Origin: Arthrobotrys musiformis
Lineage: Eukaryota > Ascomycota > Orbiliomycetes > Orbiliales > Orbiliaceae
Direction: 5' to 3'
NCBI GenBank assembly: GCA_036971715.1
Contig: JAVHJL010000002.1
Coordinates: 94,501 to 158,500 of the forward strand
Length of the DNA: 64,000 bases
Position numbers and translations under genes: made by a program
Notes under the pieces: model-generated
Database searches by the model: none
Told to the model about the DNA's origin: nothing
What the model saw: only the letters and a program-made list of their open reading frames with translations
Shown here: in pieces, positions 1 through 13,010 of the stretch
Position numbering within the stretch: the first letter of the stretch is position 1
How the letters are laid out: the number at the start of each line of letters is the position of its first letter

Positions 1-3000
1 TTTATGAGTTTAATTCAGAATTCATCTTCAACGTAGTATTCCATAAAATTAAAAGATTTATTAATAATAATATAGATTCTTTCCTTTAATAAGATAACTT
101 TTTTATTAGATTTTATTTTTTTTATAAGGTTAGATCATCAATTTATTATATTTACCAGGACATTTTCTTTGCCTTTAAAATAAACAATTTTTATATTATA
201 TTTTAAGAAAAATTCCTATTAGTAAACTTATTTACAATTAAATTCTTTTATAGTTAAGAAAAAAATAAGGTTTTTATAATTTAAAAAAATTATAAAAGAT
301 TCTTTAATTTAGAAGTAAATATGCTATTTTTTACATATTTCTATAATAATTATAAATTTTTTATTATATATAAGATATTATAATTATATAAAATCGAATT
401 TATAAGAAAGGTATGCAATCAAATACCATTTTTTATTAAAATATTATTGTAGGAAGTATGTTTTTAAAGTAGTAATTAAAGTATTTATTTTTATTTTAGT
501 AAAGAATTTTGGATTATATACTTTAAGAATTAAGGCAGATATAAAGACATTTTTTAAAATTTTAAAGGCTTTGAGCTTTTTTAATATAAACTTAAATTTA
601 ACTTATTTTTTTGTGAATTTTATAAATATTGTTAATATAAAACTATACTTTTGAATAAATTATTAATAATAGTTGTAAAGTTTTAAAAATGATTATATAT
701 TTTTGATATTTTTTGATAAAGATTATTTTTGAATGGCTTAGATTTTCTGTAAATCTATTTTAATATTATTTAGAATAATTATAGTATTAAGGAATTTACA
801 TTTTATAATAGCAAATTTAGATTTATTTAAAGAATATTATAGATTGTTTTCTTATAAAATATTAAATATTAAGTTGATGTATATTTTATATTTTTTTATA
901 TTTTTACTATAAATAAGGATATTATTTAAGTAAATTATATAGATAATATTAATATAGTTTTGTAGAATATGATTTATAAAAGTTTAGAAAAATGTAAAAG
1001 TATTAGTAAAACTAAAAAACATTATTATATACTTAAATAGTCTATAGTAGTATTTGAAAGCTGTTTTTTATTCTTTTCCAAAATTGATTTAGATATTGGC
1101 ATATATATTAATAAAATTAAATTTAATAAAGATTTTAGCTTTTATAAGCTTATTAAAAGATTTATTAATAAAGGGGAGAGGACTAGTATCTTTGATAATA
1201 ATATTGTTAAAATTTTTATAATTAATACAAATTTGTAGTTTATTATTAGATTTTAGTATAAAGAGGATAAAATATCTAGCTAGAAAATTTAAAAGTTAGA
1301 TATATCTATTACAAAAATTTTTATCAATGTATTTTTGGAGAGCAGTAATTTCTTCTTTTATATATACATATATTAGAAATAAACGAAGTTGGGTTTCTTT
1401 TTTTAAAAGTATATAATGTGTAAATTGGTTAATTTTTAATAAAGGAGTGTTTTTTAATAATAGTTCAAAGATAATTCGATTTTTGGGCTTGATTTAAAAA
1501 AGTATTTTGCTTTTTTTGGTTTGAACCAATTCTTTTGCTTTTAATAGAAAATATTGGAAAATATTTGGCTTATTTTTTAGATGATTGTTAACTTTTTTAG
1601 TTGTTATTTTTGGTAATGAGATTTAGATGGATCTTTTTTTAAAATTATTTTATTAATGGGATATCTGTTTTTTTTCATATAATTTTCTTACATCAATATT
1701 GAAAGAATTTAAGAATTTTACTTTTTTAATTAATTTTAAAATTATATTAATATAATTAAGCATATTTAATAATTAAGTTATAAAATATTTTTAAAATATT
1801 GACTAAAATATTTTTAAAATGTTTTTTAATAAAAAAGATAAAATAAATTTGATAAATAATAATTCTAAATGTTCTGATATTGAAAGCAGATATATTAATT
1901 AAATTTTCAATTTCTAAGGTGGGTAGATTAAATTATAAAATAATTTTTGGATTAATGAAAAAATCTTCAGTATTATTATTTAAAAATATGTTAAATAATA
2001 ATCCATTAATATATATAAGAAAAATAAAATATTATTTAAAAAATCTAAATTATAGAATTTCCAAAAATATAAATCCTATTTTTATAATATAGATGCTAGA
2101 TTATTTAAAAAATATTAGTTTTTAAAACGCATCTAGTTTAAATTCTCAATAAATTTAAAAAGGGTATCTATTTATTTATTAATATCTATTTTTTCTTTTA
2201 AATTAGATTATGATTTATTTATTTTTTTATTGAAGGTATTTTTAAAATAATTAAAATATAGGTATTATAGGTAAAGATTTCTATATTTATTAAAGTAATT
2301 TTAATGATTTTAATTATAATAATTTTTATATTTTTCTTATATAGTAGAAATATGGTCGTAGATTAAATAGTAATATCCTAAAATAAGAAGTTCATTAAGT
2401 TCTTTAACAATATTAATATTAATTAGTCCAAAATAATAAAAATATCATACTCTTATTACCTATTTTTTAATATAATAATTACAAAAGAAGAGACTATTAT
2501 AGAATATACTTATGGCTTCTTTTTTGTAAAACTGATATAGATGATTGTTTTTATTAATTATATATCTCTAATAAATAATGATTTAAATATTTTTGCTAAT
2601 ATCAAGATCTATGTTGCGAGAATTTTAAAATCTTTAATAATATTAATAAAAATTAGAATTATTACTAAAACATTGATCTTTATGTATTTCAAATTGGATT
2701 TAAATTTGGAATTTAGATTATGGAGGATAGTATATATATTATATAGTGTGTTAAAGGCTGTAATTATAAATTAGTTTGATAATTATATTATATTAAATAT
2801 ATTCATACTATCTGTTGTAATATAGGGTATATATATAAAAGGTTTGGTTATAAAGGGTGTATTTTGCAAATTACTATTTATATAATTAGCAATGATAGTT
2901 ATTATTACTATTTTAGTAAATAATAATAGGAGGTTAAAAGAATTTTTTTTTGTTATTTAAAGTATTAGGGTTTTATATTTTAAAATAGTATTGTTTTTAG

Positions 3001-3340
3001 TAATTAGCGAATATTTTTTTTATAAAGATTAGTGTTTGTGTAGTAAAACACTTCTCAATAGAAAATGTAATTTATCTATTTTTTATCTTTAATAAGATTA
3101 TATTTAGCATAATTAAAAATAAATATATAATAATAGTTAAAACATTGAATATTCTTATAATCATATACTTTATTATAATATTTGTGCCAATTATTTGTAG
3201 GTTGTTGGTAATTCATATATTACTTCTATTCTTTCTTAAAAAATATAATATCATTAATTTCTTCAATTTATATTATAAAAGTGAAGTATTCATCATTATT
3301 CCAATCAAAAAAAAAGAGAGAAGATGAAGATGGTTGCTTT
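1..3340 (-). mobile_element. RIP-degraded Ty3/Gypsy retrotransposon, minus-strand copy
   Basis: The block is extremely AT-rich and full of stops in every frame, but read on the minus strand it still shows a Ty3/Gypsy reverse transcriptase. Around 1400-1150 it reads KEEITALQKYIDK, then NNKLQICINYKNFN and SPLPFINKSFNKL, matching the conserved order of fungal Gypsy RTs. The active-site box lies at 932-921 and reads YLNN instead of YLDD, as expected when G becomes A in both Asp codons. The same block is recognisable in the plus-strand copy downstream, where coordinates roughly sum to 9370 (about 1360 here matches about 8000 there; about 2120, upstream of RT, matches about 7250). Short ORFs inside it are chance. 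The right boundary near 3340 is approximate, and the element also runs off the left edge of the window. Confidence 0.75.
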
Positions 3341-3442
3341 TGATTTTCTAATATAATAAGTGGAGATTGGTGGTTGATAATTTTAAGGTGTATAAAAACG
3401 TTTCTAAGTTCTAGGTCTTCTGGAACTATTCTTTAGTATTAT

Positions 3443-4113
3443 TGTCACGCCCACACCATATGACTGTTCCCAGTTAGGCATATGGCTTGGCGCGACAAAC
3501 ATGCTTCTAATTCTGTATTTCAATTATTTTACAGAAAGATTTAGTTCATAATTTGTTTATTCATCTTATAAACATTTGTTTAGAAAAAATAAGTCTATTT
3601 CCTACATTCTATAAAATATATTGTCTTTACAATACATTCGGTTTTGTTCGACCAGCAGAATCCTAGTTATTAATTTATCCTGTTTTTTTTATGTAACGTT
3701 TATTATAACATATGTACTTAAATCAATGATGAACCATCAAATTGACAATTATTGTCAACTTGCAGGGATTCTGTTAACTTATTAAATTTATATATAAATT
3801 ACATTTTATATGAAAATTTTATCATATATTTAAGATCCTTTTAAACAATAACAGTTCTCAGATTTTTTTTAAAACTCCATTAGTTAATTTATTAATTATT
3901 TTTATTAGTTTATTATTTAATAGTAAAGTCTTAAGATAGTCCTATAAGTCTTTTATTTATTCTATTGTATTATATTTTTTATATATAACTTTATTAGTTC
4001 TATTAAATACTGATTGTTCTTTCTAAGAAATTTAAACCAATAAAGTTGAGAAATTAGCAAAATATTAGGCTTATTTAGGAATCCTGTTAAAAAAACTTAA
4101 TTAAGGTGTAACA
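3443..4113 (+). mobile_element. Full-length LTR (671 bp), copy 1, RIP-affected
   Basis: Starts TGTCACGCCCACACC and ends AAGGTGTAACA, so it has the TG...CA termini of an LTR. It aligns along nearly its whole length with the 672-bp copy at 59853-60524, but carries many more C-to-T/G-to-A changes. It sits immediately left of the plus-strand Gypsy copy and is plausibly its 5' LTR. No matching target-site duplication is seen at the two ends. The middle of the LTR (about 3720-3780) differs in content from the 60-kb copy. Confidence 0.8.
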
Positions 4114-7100
4114 CTTTGACTGATCTAATTTTTAATAAAATGAATAGTATATGTTGGTATGATAAATAATTAGCTATGGTTTAAATAATAACAATAGTAA
4201 TAATGAATATAGATTATTTTCTAAAAAAGAATCCAAAATCCCTTTAGAACTTAATAATAGTGATTAATTATAAAAAATAATATATACAAACTTAATTATG
4301 TAAATAAATTTATAAACTAAAAAAATAAAATTTATTTTTAATTTAATACTAATTTATTTTTTTAATAAAAATTCTTATATATAGATATTAATAATAAATT
4401 TATAAAAATTAATATTTTTATTAGAATTTATTAATACTTAAAATATAATAATCCAAATAATACCAAATTTATAAAATTAAAAAAAGGAAAAATATGCGCA
4501 ATATATTAGAAACTTTAGTAAAGATATTTTTAAAGAATTCCTTAAATTACTAAATAATAATATAAAAAATAATAAAGAAATTATAAAAAAGGGATTTAAT
4601 CTTCCTTTATTATAAATTTTTAATGAATAAATTAAGAAATTTTAAATAAAATTAGTATAATATGATATTGAGGGATTTAAGATTTAAAATAAATAAGATA
4701 AACTTTAAAAGAAATTTAATATTAAGCTACTATGAATTAATAATTTAATGAAATTTAATAGAATTTTTGGAAAATTTGATCATTTTCTCCAGCAATTTGA
4801 TATTTATTTCTGACTTTAAATTTTTTGATTTCCTTATGATGGTATTAAAATCCTATTCGCAAGAATATACCTTAATGATATTATTTTTTAAATCTATATT
4901 TATTACCAAAACTATATAGTAATTAAAGAAAAAGAAAAACAAAACCTAGATGTAGTTAAAGTAATAATGGATTATAGATTTTTTATTATCTTTTTCAAAT
5001 AGTAATGTGGTGAAAATAATAAAGTTATAAAAGCTTAATAATAGATTATTATTTTCAAGTAGATTAATTTTACTTATAATTATTTTTAAGAATTTAATAA
5101 ATTTATAGTTTTAATTGACTAAAACAAATTTAATTTATATTGGAAAATTTGAAAAAAATTTAAAGTAGAACTTTAATAATATATATATATTTACAAAAAA
5201 AAATGCTAAAATAGAGGATTATTTATTATGATTTGTATAGAAATATAATAACATATTATTAAAATTGATAATATTAATTTTAAAACCTGTATTAACTAAT
5301 TTTTTTATAAAAAAAAAAGAAAATATAATAATAATAATAATAATTATAACAAAAAATCCAATTCTAAAAATTAAAAAAAAAACAAGGATGGAAGTATAAT
5401 AGTAATCAAAACCTTTAATCTAGCTTCTATAAATCTAAATACTATATAATATAAATATAAGCACAATATTCTTCTAAAAAACCCAAAATCCAACAGCTTC
5501 CTTTGTTGAAATTACAATAAATTTAAATATTTTTCTTAAGAATATAGAGAAAAAAAAAATACTATATAACATAATTTCTATAATATTATTCAAAATCTTT
5601 TTTAAAAAAACAAAGCTTTTATTAAATTTAATATAATATAATAATTTATTATTATTGATTTTAAAAAAATTCAGTAACAAATTATTAAACAATTTTATAA
5701 AATTATATTATAAACTTTTTTAAATATTTATATAAATATTCCAAAATTAACTACTTTTATAAATACTAATAATAAAGAAATATTTCCTCTTTTTTACTTA
5801 CTTAATATTTGAGAATATTACTAAACATAGAATAATCCAATCCCTAATAACTATATCAGATATAAATAATAAAAGAATAAACAATTAATTCAATATTATA
5901 AATATAAGCAAGAATTTTACCAAAAAATAATCCTAAAAGATCTTAAATTTAAAAATGTTTTTATATACTTTAAAATAATCTATTACTAATTTCTATTTAC
6001 TATATCTGAAGAAATTTTTAATTATTTATAACAAATTAATCTTAACAAAGATTATAAACAAATTAATATCATTTTTTCTTTATTTTCTAATTAAAATAAT
6101 GATAATTACTTTCTTCCTTTGCTAATTAAAAAAGAAGTCAATAACATCATTTCCTTTAAAAAAGGATAAGTCCAATGTATGGATTATTAGAAACTAACTT
6201 CTATTTAGTATAAATGCTATAATAGAGTATATGATTAATAGAATATTTAATATTTTAATTATTATTATATTTTTATTGTTAGATGTGTAAAATATAATTT
6301 TATAAAAGAAAAGTAATAAATTAATTTTATTTTTTATTAAAAAGTTTTTTATTATGTTAATATAGATTTTTATAAAAAAATATTTATAAATCATTAAAAA
6401 AGCTATTATATTGTAATAAAAAATAGTAATACTAAATTAATTATTTATAAATTTTCAGAATTACTATTTATTATTAAAATTGTATAAGAAAAATACTTTT
6501 TGTATTATTTTTATATAATTTATAAAGCTTAATACTTTCTTTATAACCAAATTCTTAAATTACGTTTTTAATGTTATTATAATTGGAAAAATATGATAAA
6601 ATATATTATTGTACTAATAATTTACAAAAACAAATATTATAATTTTAATTACTTTTTCATTTGCCAACTTTGTCTAAAAAAATCTACCTTTTTTATATAA
6701 ATTTAACTAAAATTTTATAAAAATTTTTGCCAAACATATAATTCCGATTTTTATTAATATTATTAAATTTATAATAATTTATCTATAACTATTAATTTAA
6801 TAAAAAATCACCCTAATTATTACCTTAAATTCAGATATAAATAAAAATAAAAATGCTAATTCTGCTTTTTAGATACTTAAATCTAATTTTATAACTACTT
6901 TAATTTATGTGCAAAATATATTAAATATTAAATTAATAAAATATAAAGTCCTTATTACCTCAAATTAATAAATTTAAAGAAAAAGAATATTTTAAAATTA
7001 AAATATTACTATTATTTTTATAATAGATATTTTAATTAATAAAAAGGCTATAAAATCTATTTTACAATATAGCATCCCCATATTCTAGATATAGAAATCT

Positions 7101-8640
7101 GAAATTTATAATATCTTTACTTAATTTTATTATTATAAGTATTTTTCTAAGATATTGATAACAACTAATTGAATTATAAATTTAAAGAATATAATAAATA
7201 AGTTAATATCCTTTTAGAATTTATTGAAAATTTAAATTAAAACAATTTTAAAAATTAATACTTTTTAAATGATCTAGCATCTATATTATAAAAATAAGAC
7301 CTATATTTTTTGAAATTTTACAATTTTAACTTTTTAAATAATATTTTATAATATTTGTTTATATTAATAGATTATAAATCAGTACTTTTCTTAATAATAG
7401 TGCTAAAGATTCTTTTATTTATCTAAAAATAGTTGCATAATTTAACCTATTTATTATAAAATTCATAAATTTAATTATAATCTTTGCCTTTAATTATAAA
7501 AAAATTAGAATTATTACTTATTAAGTTTATTTTAAATTTCTTATTAAAGAATATTTTAAAAACATTTTAATTAATATTTTAAAAATAATTTATAATTTAG
7601 TTATTAAATACCCTTAATTATGATAATATAATTTTAAAATTAACTAAAAATATAGAATTTTCAAATTTTTTTAATATTTATGTAAGAAAATTATATATAA
7701 AAAAATAAAAACTATATAATATTAAAAAAAAGTTTATTTGAACTTTATTATTTGAATAATAATTAAAGAAATTAATAATTACTTAAAAAATAAATTAAAA
7801 TTTTTTTAATATTTTTGATTAAAAATAAAAGAAATGGTTTAAATTAAAGAAGATAAGGTATCCTTTTAGATTAAATTAGAAAATCAAATTACTTTTGAAC
7901 TATTATCAAAAAACATTTTTTTATTAAAAATTAATTAATTTATGTATTATATTTTCTTTAAAGAAGGAATGTAATTTTATTTACTTCCTATATATGTATA
8001 TATAAAAGAAGAAACTACTACTTTTTAAAAATATATTAATAAAAATCTTTATAATAGATATATCTAATTCTTAAATTTTTTAACAAAATATTTTATTCTT
8101 TTTATATTAAAATCCAATAATAAATTATAAATCTATATTAATTACAAAAGCTTTAATAATATTATAATTAAAAATACTGGTTTTTTTTCTTTTATTAGTA
8201 AATCTTTTAATAGGCTTATAAAAGTTAAGATTTTTATTAAACTTAATTTTATTTTTATATATTTTAATATATAAATTAATTTTAAAAAAAATGGAAAATA
8301 GTTTTTAAATATTATTATAGATTATTTAAGTATATAGTAATATTTTTTAAATTTATTAATATTTTTATATTTTCCAAACTTTTATAAATTATGTTTTATA
8401 AGATTATATTAATATAATTTATGTAATTTATTTAGATGATATTCTTATTTATAATAAGAATTTAGAAAAACATAAAAAATATATTAATTTAATATTTGAT
8501 GTTTTAAAAGAATATAACCTATAATATTTTTTTGATAAGTCTAAATTTATTATTATAAAATATAAATTCTTAGAAGTTATAATTATTTTAAATAGTATTA
8601 AAATAGACTTATAGAAGGTCCAAACTATTCAAAAATAACC
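4114..8640 (+). mobile_element. RIP-degraded Ty3/Gypsy retrotransposon, plus-strand copy
   Basis: AT-rich, stop-filled relic. The reverse transcriptase is legible at about 7980-8600: KEETTTF, NNKL*IYINYKSFNN, then VIYLDDILIY with the catalytic YLDD box at 8429-8440, followed by NKNLEKHKKYINLIFDVL and KSKFIIIKYKFLEVII. This is the order of the fungal Gypsy RT palm and its trailing segment. Protease and gag would lie upstream (4300-7900), where a poly-Asn/Lys-like stretch at 5320-5400 fits a mutated gag. The element stops abruptly at about 8640, where a sequence of normal base composition begins. Integrase is not visible here. Short ORFs inside (for example on the minus strand at 5474-5692 and 6194-6394) are not genes. 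Confidence 0.75.
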
Positions 8641-8890
8641 TTTATAGTATAACGACAACGTGCGCAGAAACCCCTCGGATCGAACAGGTATATAAGAAGA
8701 TATTGTCTTATCGAGAAATAAATTGATCAGCTGTAGATACGACGAATCCAAGCTGTCCTATTATGAGAAATCTATCAGGCTCGTAATATAACTAATCGAA
8801 TATATACAACCAATATAATCAAATTGTATTGTATTATAATATAAGACTATTTATTATAAATCAGCTGCCACATAACCTGTACTTTGCTTT
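8641..8890. repeat. Non-RIP'd insert, possible solo LTR
   Basis: About 240 bp of clearly higher GC content sits inside the AT-rich block, exactly where the plus-strand Gypsy RT is broken off. It contains GTATATAAGA (a TATA-like box) near 8690 and CG-containing stretches such as GGATCGAACAGG that RIP would have destroyed. Size and promoter-like content fit a solo LTR, but the termini were not resolved, no second copy was found in the window, and the class is a guess. Confidence 0.3.
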
Positions 8891-11455
8891 TTAATAAAAT
8901 ATTTTTTAAGCTTTATAGTATGAGCTGCTGGTCTACCACCCTAAAAACTCAAAATTATATTCATATTTACAAATATTAAAGTGGTATTTAATAAATTATT
9001 ATCCTATTACTTTGTATAATACCATTACCCTATTGGTTTCATAAACCTTCCTTAAATACCTAGTTTGCCCTTTGTAAACTTTGATGTTTTATAATTAGCC
9101 GGCTAATCTTTGTTATTTAAGAAGTTTATAAAAAATTCATGTATATTTATTCTAATAGTGTAGGCTAGTATTCTTTTTAATTTTAACTTTAACTATTTGT
9201 TTGGTAGCTAATGTTTAAATTACTGAAACTGTAGATATTTAAAATTTTCATAATTATTTGGTTTTTTGCCTTTGTACATAGTTTTATAATTCTGAGTTAG
9301 TTTAGGTAATATTACATATTTTTAAGATTGGTGAAGGTGAAAAGAGCTTAATCTTGTTCTTAAAAAAGAGTTAATAAGTATTTTAGCTTATGTTTGTGTA
9401 ATTTAATTAATATTTTTATTTAGACTAAATGTGTAAATTGAGAATAGTGTTTGATTGGTTTGTTGAGATTAAGTTTATTTATTTGGTTGTAGTGTGGTAT
9501 ATATACTTTGTACAAAAGATTTATAAAACTTGTAAGGGTTATAAAAAAATTATAGTAATATTGTGGTGCTAAGCAATACTAAACATGAGTTAATAATTAA
9601 AGCAAATATATTAAGTGTTAGAGATTATCACCTTTTAACTTTTTTTAAGATAGTGTAAAGTGTGTTTAAAAGTTTCCCTCACCTGGAAACTTTGTTTATA
9701 AAAGGATAGGTTTTTTAGTTTTTTTTTCCTTTATTAGCTTTTTTTGTTAATTGGTTTAGATTAAGTGTAGTATTTGTTTTTTTTAATTTAATATCTGAAA
9801 TACTATCTATATGATGGTATTATATATTAATATTATTTTTGAATTTAGGTTAAGATTTTCTTGGTTTGTCAATAGTTTTTCTACTATATCCTCAGTATCT
9901 GTACTATCTCTAGGTAATATGACCTATTGTTTCTATAATTATCTTTGTAATATTGAAACCTTTATAGAAACATTATTAGTCTCTCTTCTACTTATACTCT
10001 TATTTAGCATTTTTATAAAATTATCTTAGAATTATTAATTAATTTTATTATAATTATAATAAAATGTGGTTTATATTATTTAACTGCCTTGTGCTTGGTT
10101 TTTAGACTAGCTTAGTTGGAGTGGGTATGATCAAAATACGATAAGAGATTAAAATGCAAAATAAAAAACTTTCTTATCGTATATAAAAAGCAACATTATA
10201 TTTATAGCTTTTGTGAAGCTTTGACTAAAATTTGAGACTTTTTTATTTTTTATGCCTTATTTAGACTATTATAAAAGTCTGACGATGAGTTCAAGACTGG
10301 TTGGAAAACTCAAGCATTAAGTTATAGTTTATTGTATTAAAATTATATATTATATATTATAAATTGGAATTGTATATTATTAATAAACTTAATCTTAAAA
10401 ATTGGGTTGATGCAAAAGTTAAATATAATATTTGTCACGTAACTGTAATATATTGTATATTAAAAGGTCACAAGCTTAAGCTCTTCGCAGATTAAATCTC
10501 CTCAAAAACTAATATCTTACAATTATAAGATTTTATTAATTAAGTATCTTAGGCTTATCAATCTAGTTATATTTATTAATAAGTTTTATGTAATTACCTG
10601 CTAAGGCAAAGGTGGGCGTACTTAGATTAAGTTATTAAATACTTGCAGACTGGAAGCTAAATTTACCATTAAATGCGAGTTCTGTTCAACAAAAGTCATT
10701 AGTTTATAAAAAATAGAATAAATATTTGTCTATATAGGTATAAATTTAATACCTATCTTATCTTATAAAGTTCATAATAACTGCAAAGTCATAATTAGCC
10801 ATAATTAGTAATAATATTTTGGTCATTTTCGAATTATGATTGCATAATAATGCAATGCTTGCAATCAAGTATAATATAATATATCTAACTATAAATCCTA
10901 GGAAATTCTAATATATTATTACATCACAAAAGTCATTGAATATAAATAATAAAAAATAGAATTCAAATAAAAATTAAGAATTAGATATTTTATTAAAATT
11001 TAATAAATAATTCATTAGATTACAAAATTAAAAGGTTGGATATTCTCAAATCCAATTATAAGCGCTGCAAATATATGGTAAGCTAAGTATTCTATACCTA
11101 ATTATTTTACATATATTAGCCAATAAATAATTGCAAATAGTACACTTAGTACCTTTATCACCTTATCCTTAGATTAAACTGAAAACCAGCTTTACTATCT
11201 TTTTATTATTTCTGCCATTTCTGAGACTTTTAAAACGGCTAACATATTTATATTATATTGTTTAACATTTCCTCAACAATGTTGCTCGAAGGCTTCTTTA
11301 GATTCCCTTGATCTAAAAACCCATTAGATTCCTAATCTGTTCTTGCCGTCGATTTTGATTTCGAGTAAATCGGATCTTTCAATAAGCCTCCAGTCCTCCG
11401 TTCTTTCGTATTTGATGTTTTTATGCGCTAAGATATTGTAGTTTATTGTCGATTT
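8891..11455. other. AT-rich sequence without recognisable genes
   Basis: Stop-rich, AT-rich DNA, probably further RIP-mutated transposon sequence, but no protein motif could be read on either strand. The plus-strand 72-codon ORF at 9811-10029 is hydrophobic and typical of AT-rich noise. From about 11220 to 11455 the sequence is less AT-rich and could be a small unmutated insert or the flank of the LTR fragment that follows. Confidence 0.5.
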
Positions 11456-11732
11456 GAGTATATGTGTTATAACAAATGTTACATAAGAGAATAAAATGAA
11501 CTAGTGACTAAAACTTCTATTGGTCGAATAGAACTGAATATATTGTAGAAATAATATATTTTATAAGATGCAGAAAATAAATTTATTTTTTCTAAATGAG
11601 TGTTTACAATAAAAATAAATAAATTATGAACTAAATCTTTCTGTGAGATAAATGGAATGCAGAATCGGAAGTATGTTTGTCGCGCCAAGCTATATGTCTA
11701 ATTGAGACTAGTCATATGGTGTGGGCGTGACA
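11456..11732 (-). mobile_element. Truncated inverted LTR fragment, copy 3
   Basis: On the minus strand it starts TGTCACGCCCACACC and matches the first roughly 275 bp of the LTRs at 3443 and 59853, including GGCGCGACAAACAT and the TTTAGTTCATAA block. Similarity ends near 11456, after the TATAACACAT segment, so only the 5' portion of the LTR remains. It lies opposite in orientation to the copy at 3443, so the two bracket the plus-strand Gypsy block as inverted repeats. The minus-strand 69-codon ORF here is not a gene. Confidence 0.75.
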
Positions 11733-13010
11733 ATGAGATTTTTAAAAAAAAAAAAAAGGTGGATTTAAGATAGGATTTTTATTGTATATCTCTAGCAAAA
11801 ATAAAATTTATTACTATTCAGTTTCTAGAAGGTCTTATACATATAAAATATATTCAATTAGCTGATGGATCTATATTAGTGGAAATGGTAAATATGAATG
11901 AGATAAAAACTTTTATTGAAAATATATTAATATTGTTAGTTATGGTATAAAACAAAAAAATTTTAAATTATATTTAGGGTGAAGGTAATTTTAAGTGTAA
12001 TTACTTATTAATATATACTTGGTGGTGGTAAAATAGAAATGAAATAGAAATAGAAGAGAATAAATTAGATGTTAAGTTTTTTAAAAAATATTAAAAAAAG
12101 AAGGGGTTGAATGATATATACTTTTATTATTATTTTATGGTAAATTTATATTAAATTTATAATTTAATCTTGGATAAATTTAGATAGAAAAATTATTACT
12201 TTATTTTTTTAAAGTTATATTATAAATATTTAAATTTATATTTAAATATAATTAATTTATTTTTATTGTTAATTTGTCTATTTATTTTTTTAGTGTACAA
12301 GTGTTTAGGTGTAAATATAGTAAAATGTTTTCAGATTTCTATGTATATGAATGTAAGATTTAGTATTAATAAAAGCCCAAACACTAGGCTAGAAAGTGAT
12401 AAAATTTAAGATGAGTAATCCAATAGAAACAACACATTTTAGTTTGTAATGCACTTGTTGTAGTGGGTAATATTATATAAAATAGTTATATTGTTTAATT
12501 TTATAACATCAATTAAGTTAGTTAAGTAAAATATTAATAATAGATATTGGAGTAGTAATAAACATAATAAGTTATTTGATAGTATTAAGTATGGTTTTTT
12601 ATATTATTGAGTAGTTAGAAGTTTTAATAATAATTTTGTTAAATGATGTTATTAGTAATAAGTTTTCCTTTGGATTTAGTTATAAATTATTAAACTTTAT
12701 AATATTAAATTTTTTAATTGAAGTTAATACATTACTCAATTAGGTTTATTTTTTATTATAGATATTAATATAAAGTTTTTATAGATATTAATAAAAAGTT
12801 TTTTTTAGTGGAAAATTTTAATAAAATTATACTTTAAGAATATTTTATATTTATTATTTATTATTTTTATTTAATTTTGTTTGTTGTTTTGTAAGATTTA
12901 GTTTATGAGATAATTATAGTACGCCCAACTATATTAAATATGTATTAATATAATAAGTGTGAGTTTTAGAAGTTTATAGAAGTCTTAATTTTTTTATTTT
13001 TATTGTTATT
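11733..13010. other. AT-rich sequence without recognisable genes
   Basis: RIP-like AT-rich DNA with no readable protein motif. GC content rises from about 13000 onward, marking the right edge of the mutated block. Confidence 0.5.

Noticed and set aside
1..13010. Mitochondrial or other organelle origin for the AT-rich block
   Set aside because: The RT relics, the LTR shared with the 60-kb region and the biased transition pattern point to nuclear RIP-mutated retrotransposons; no mitochondrial genes are present.
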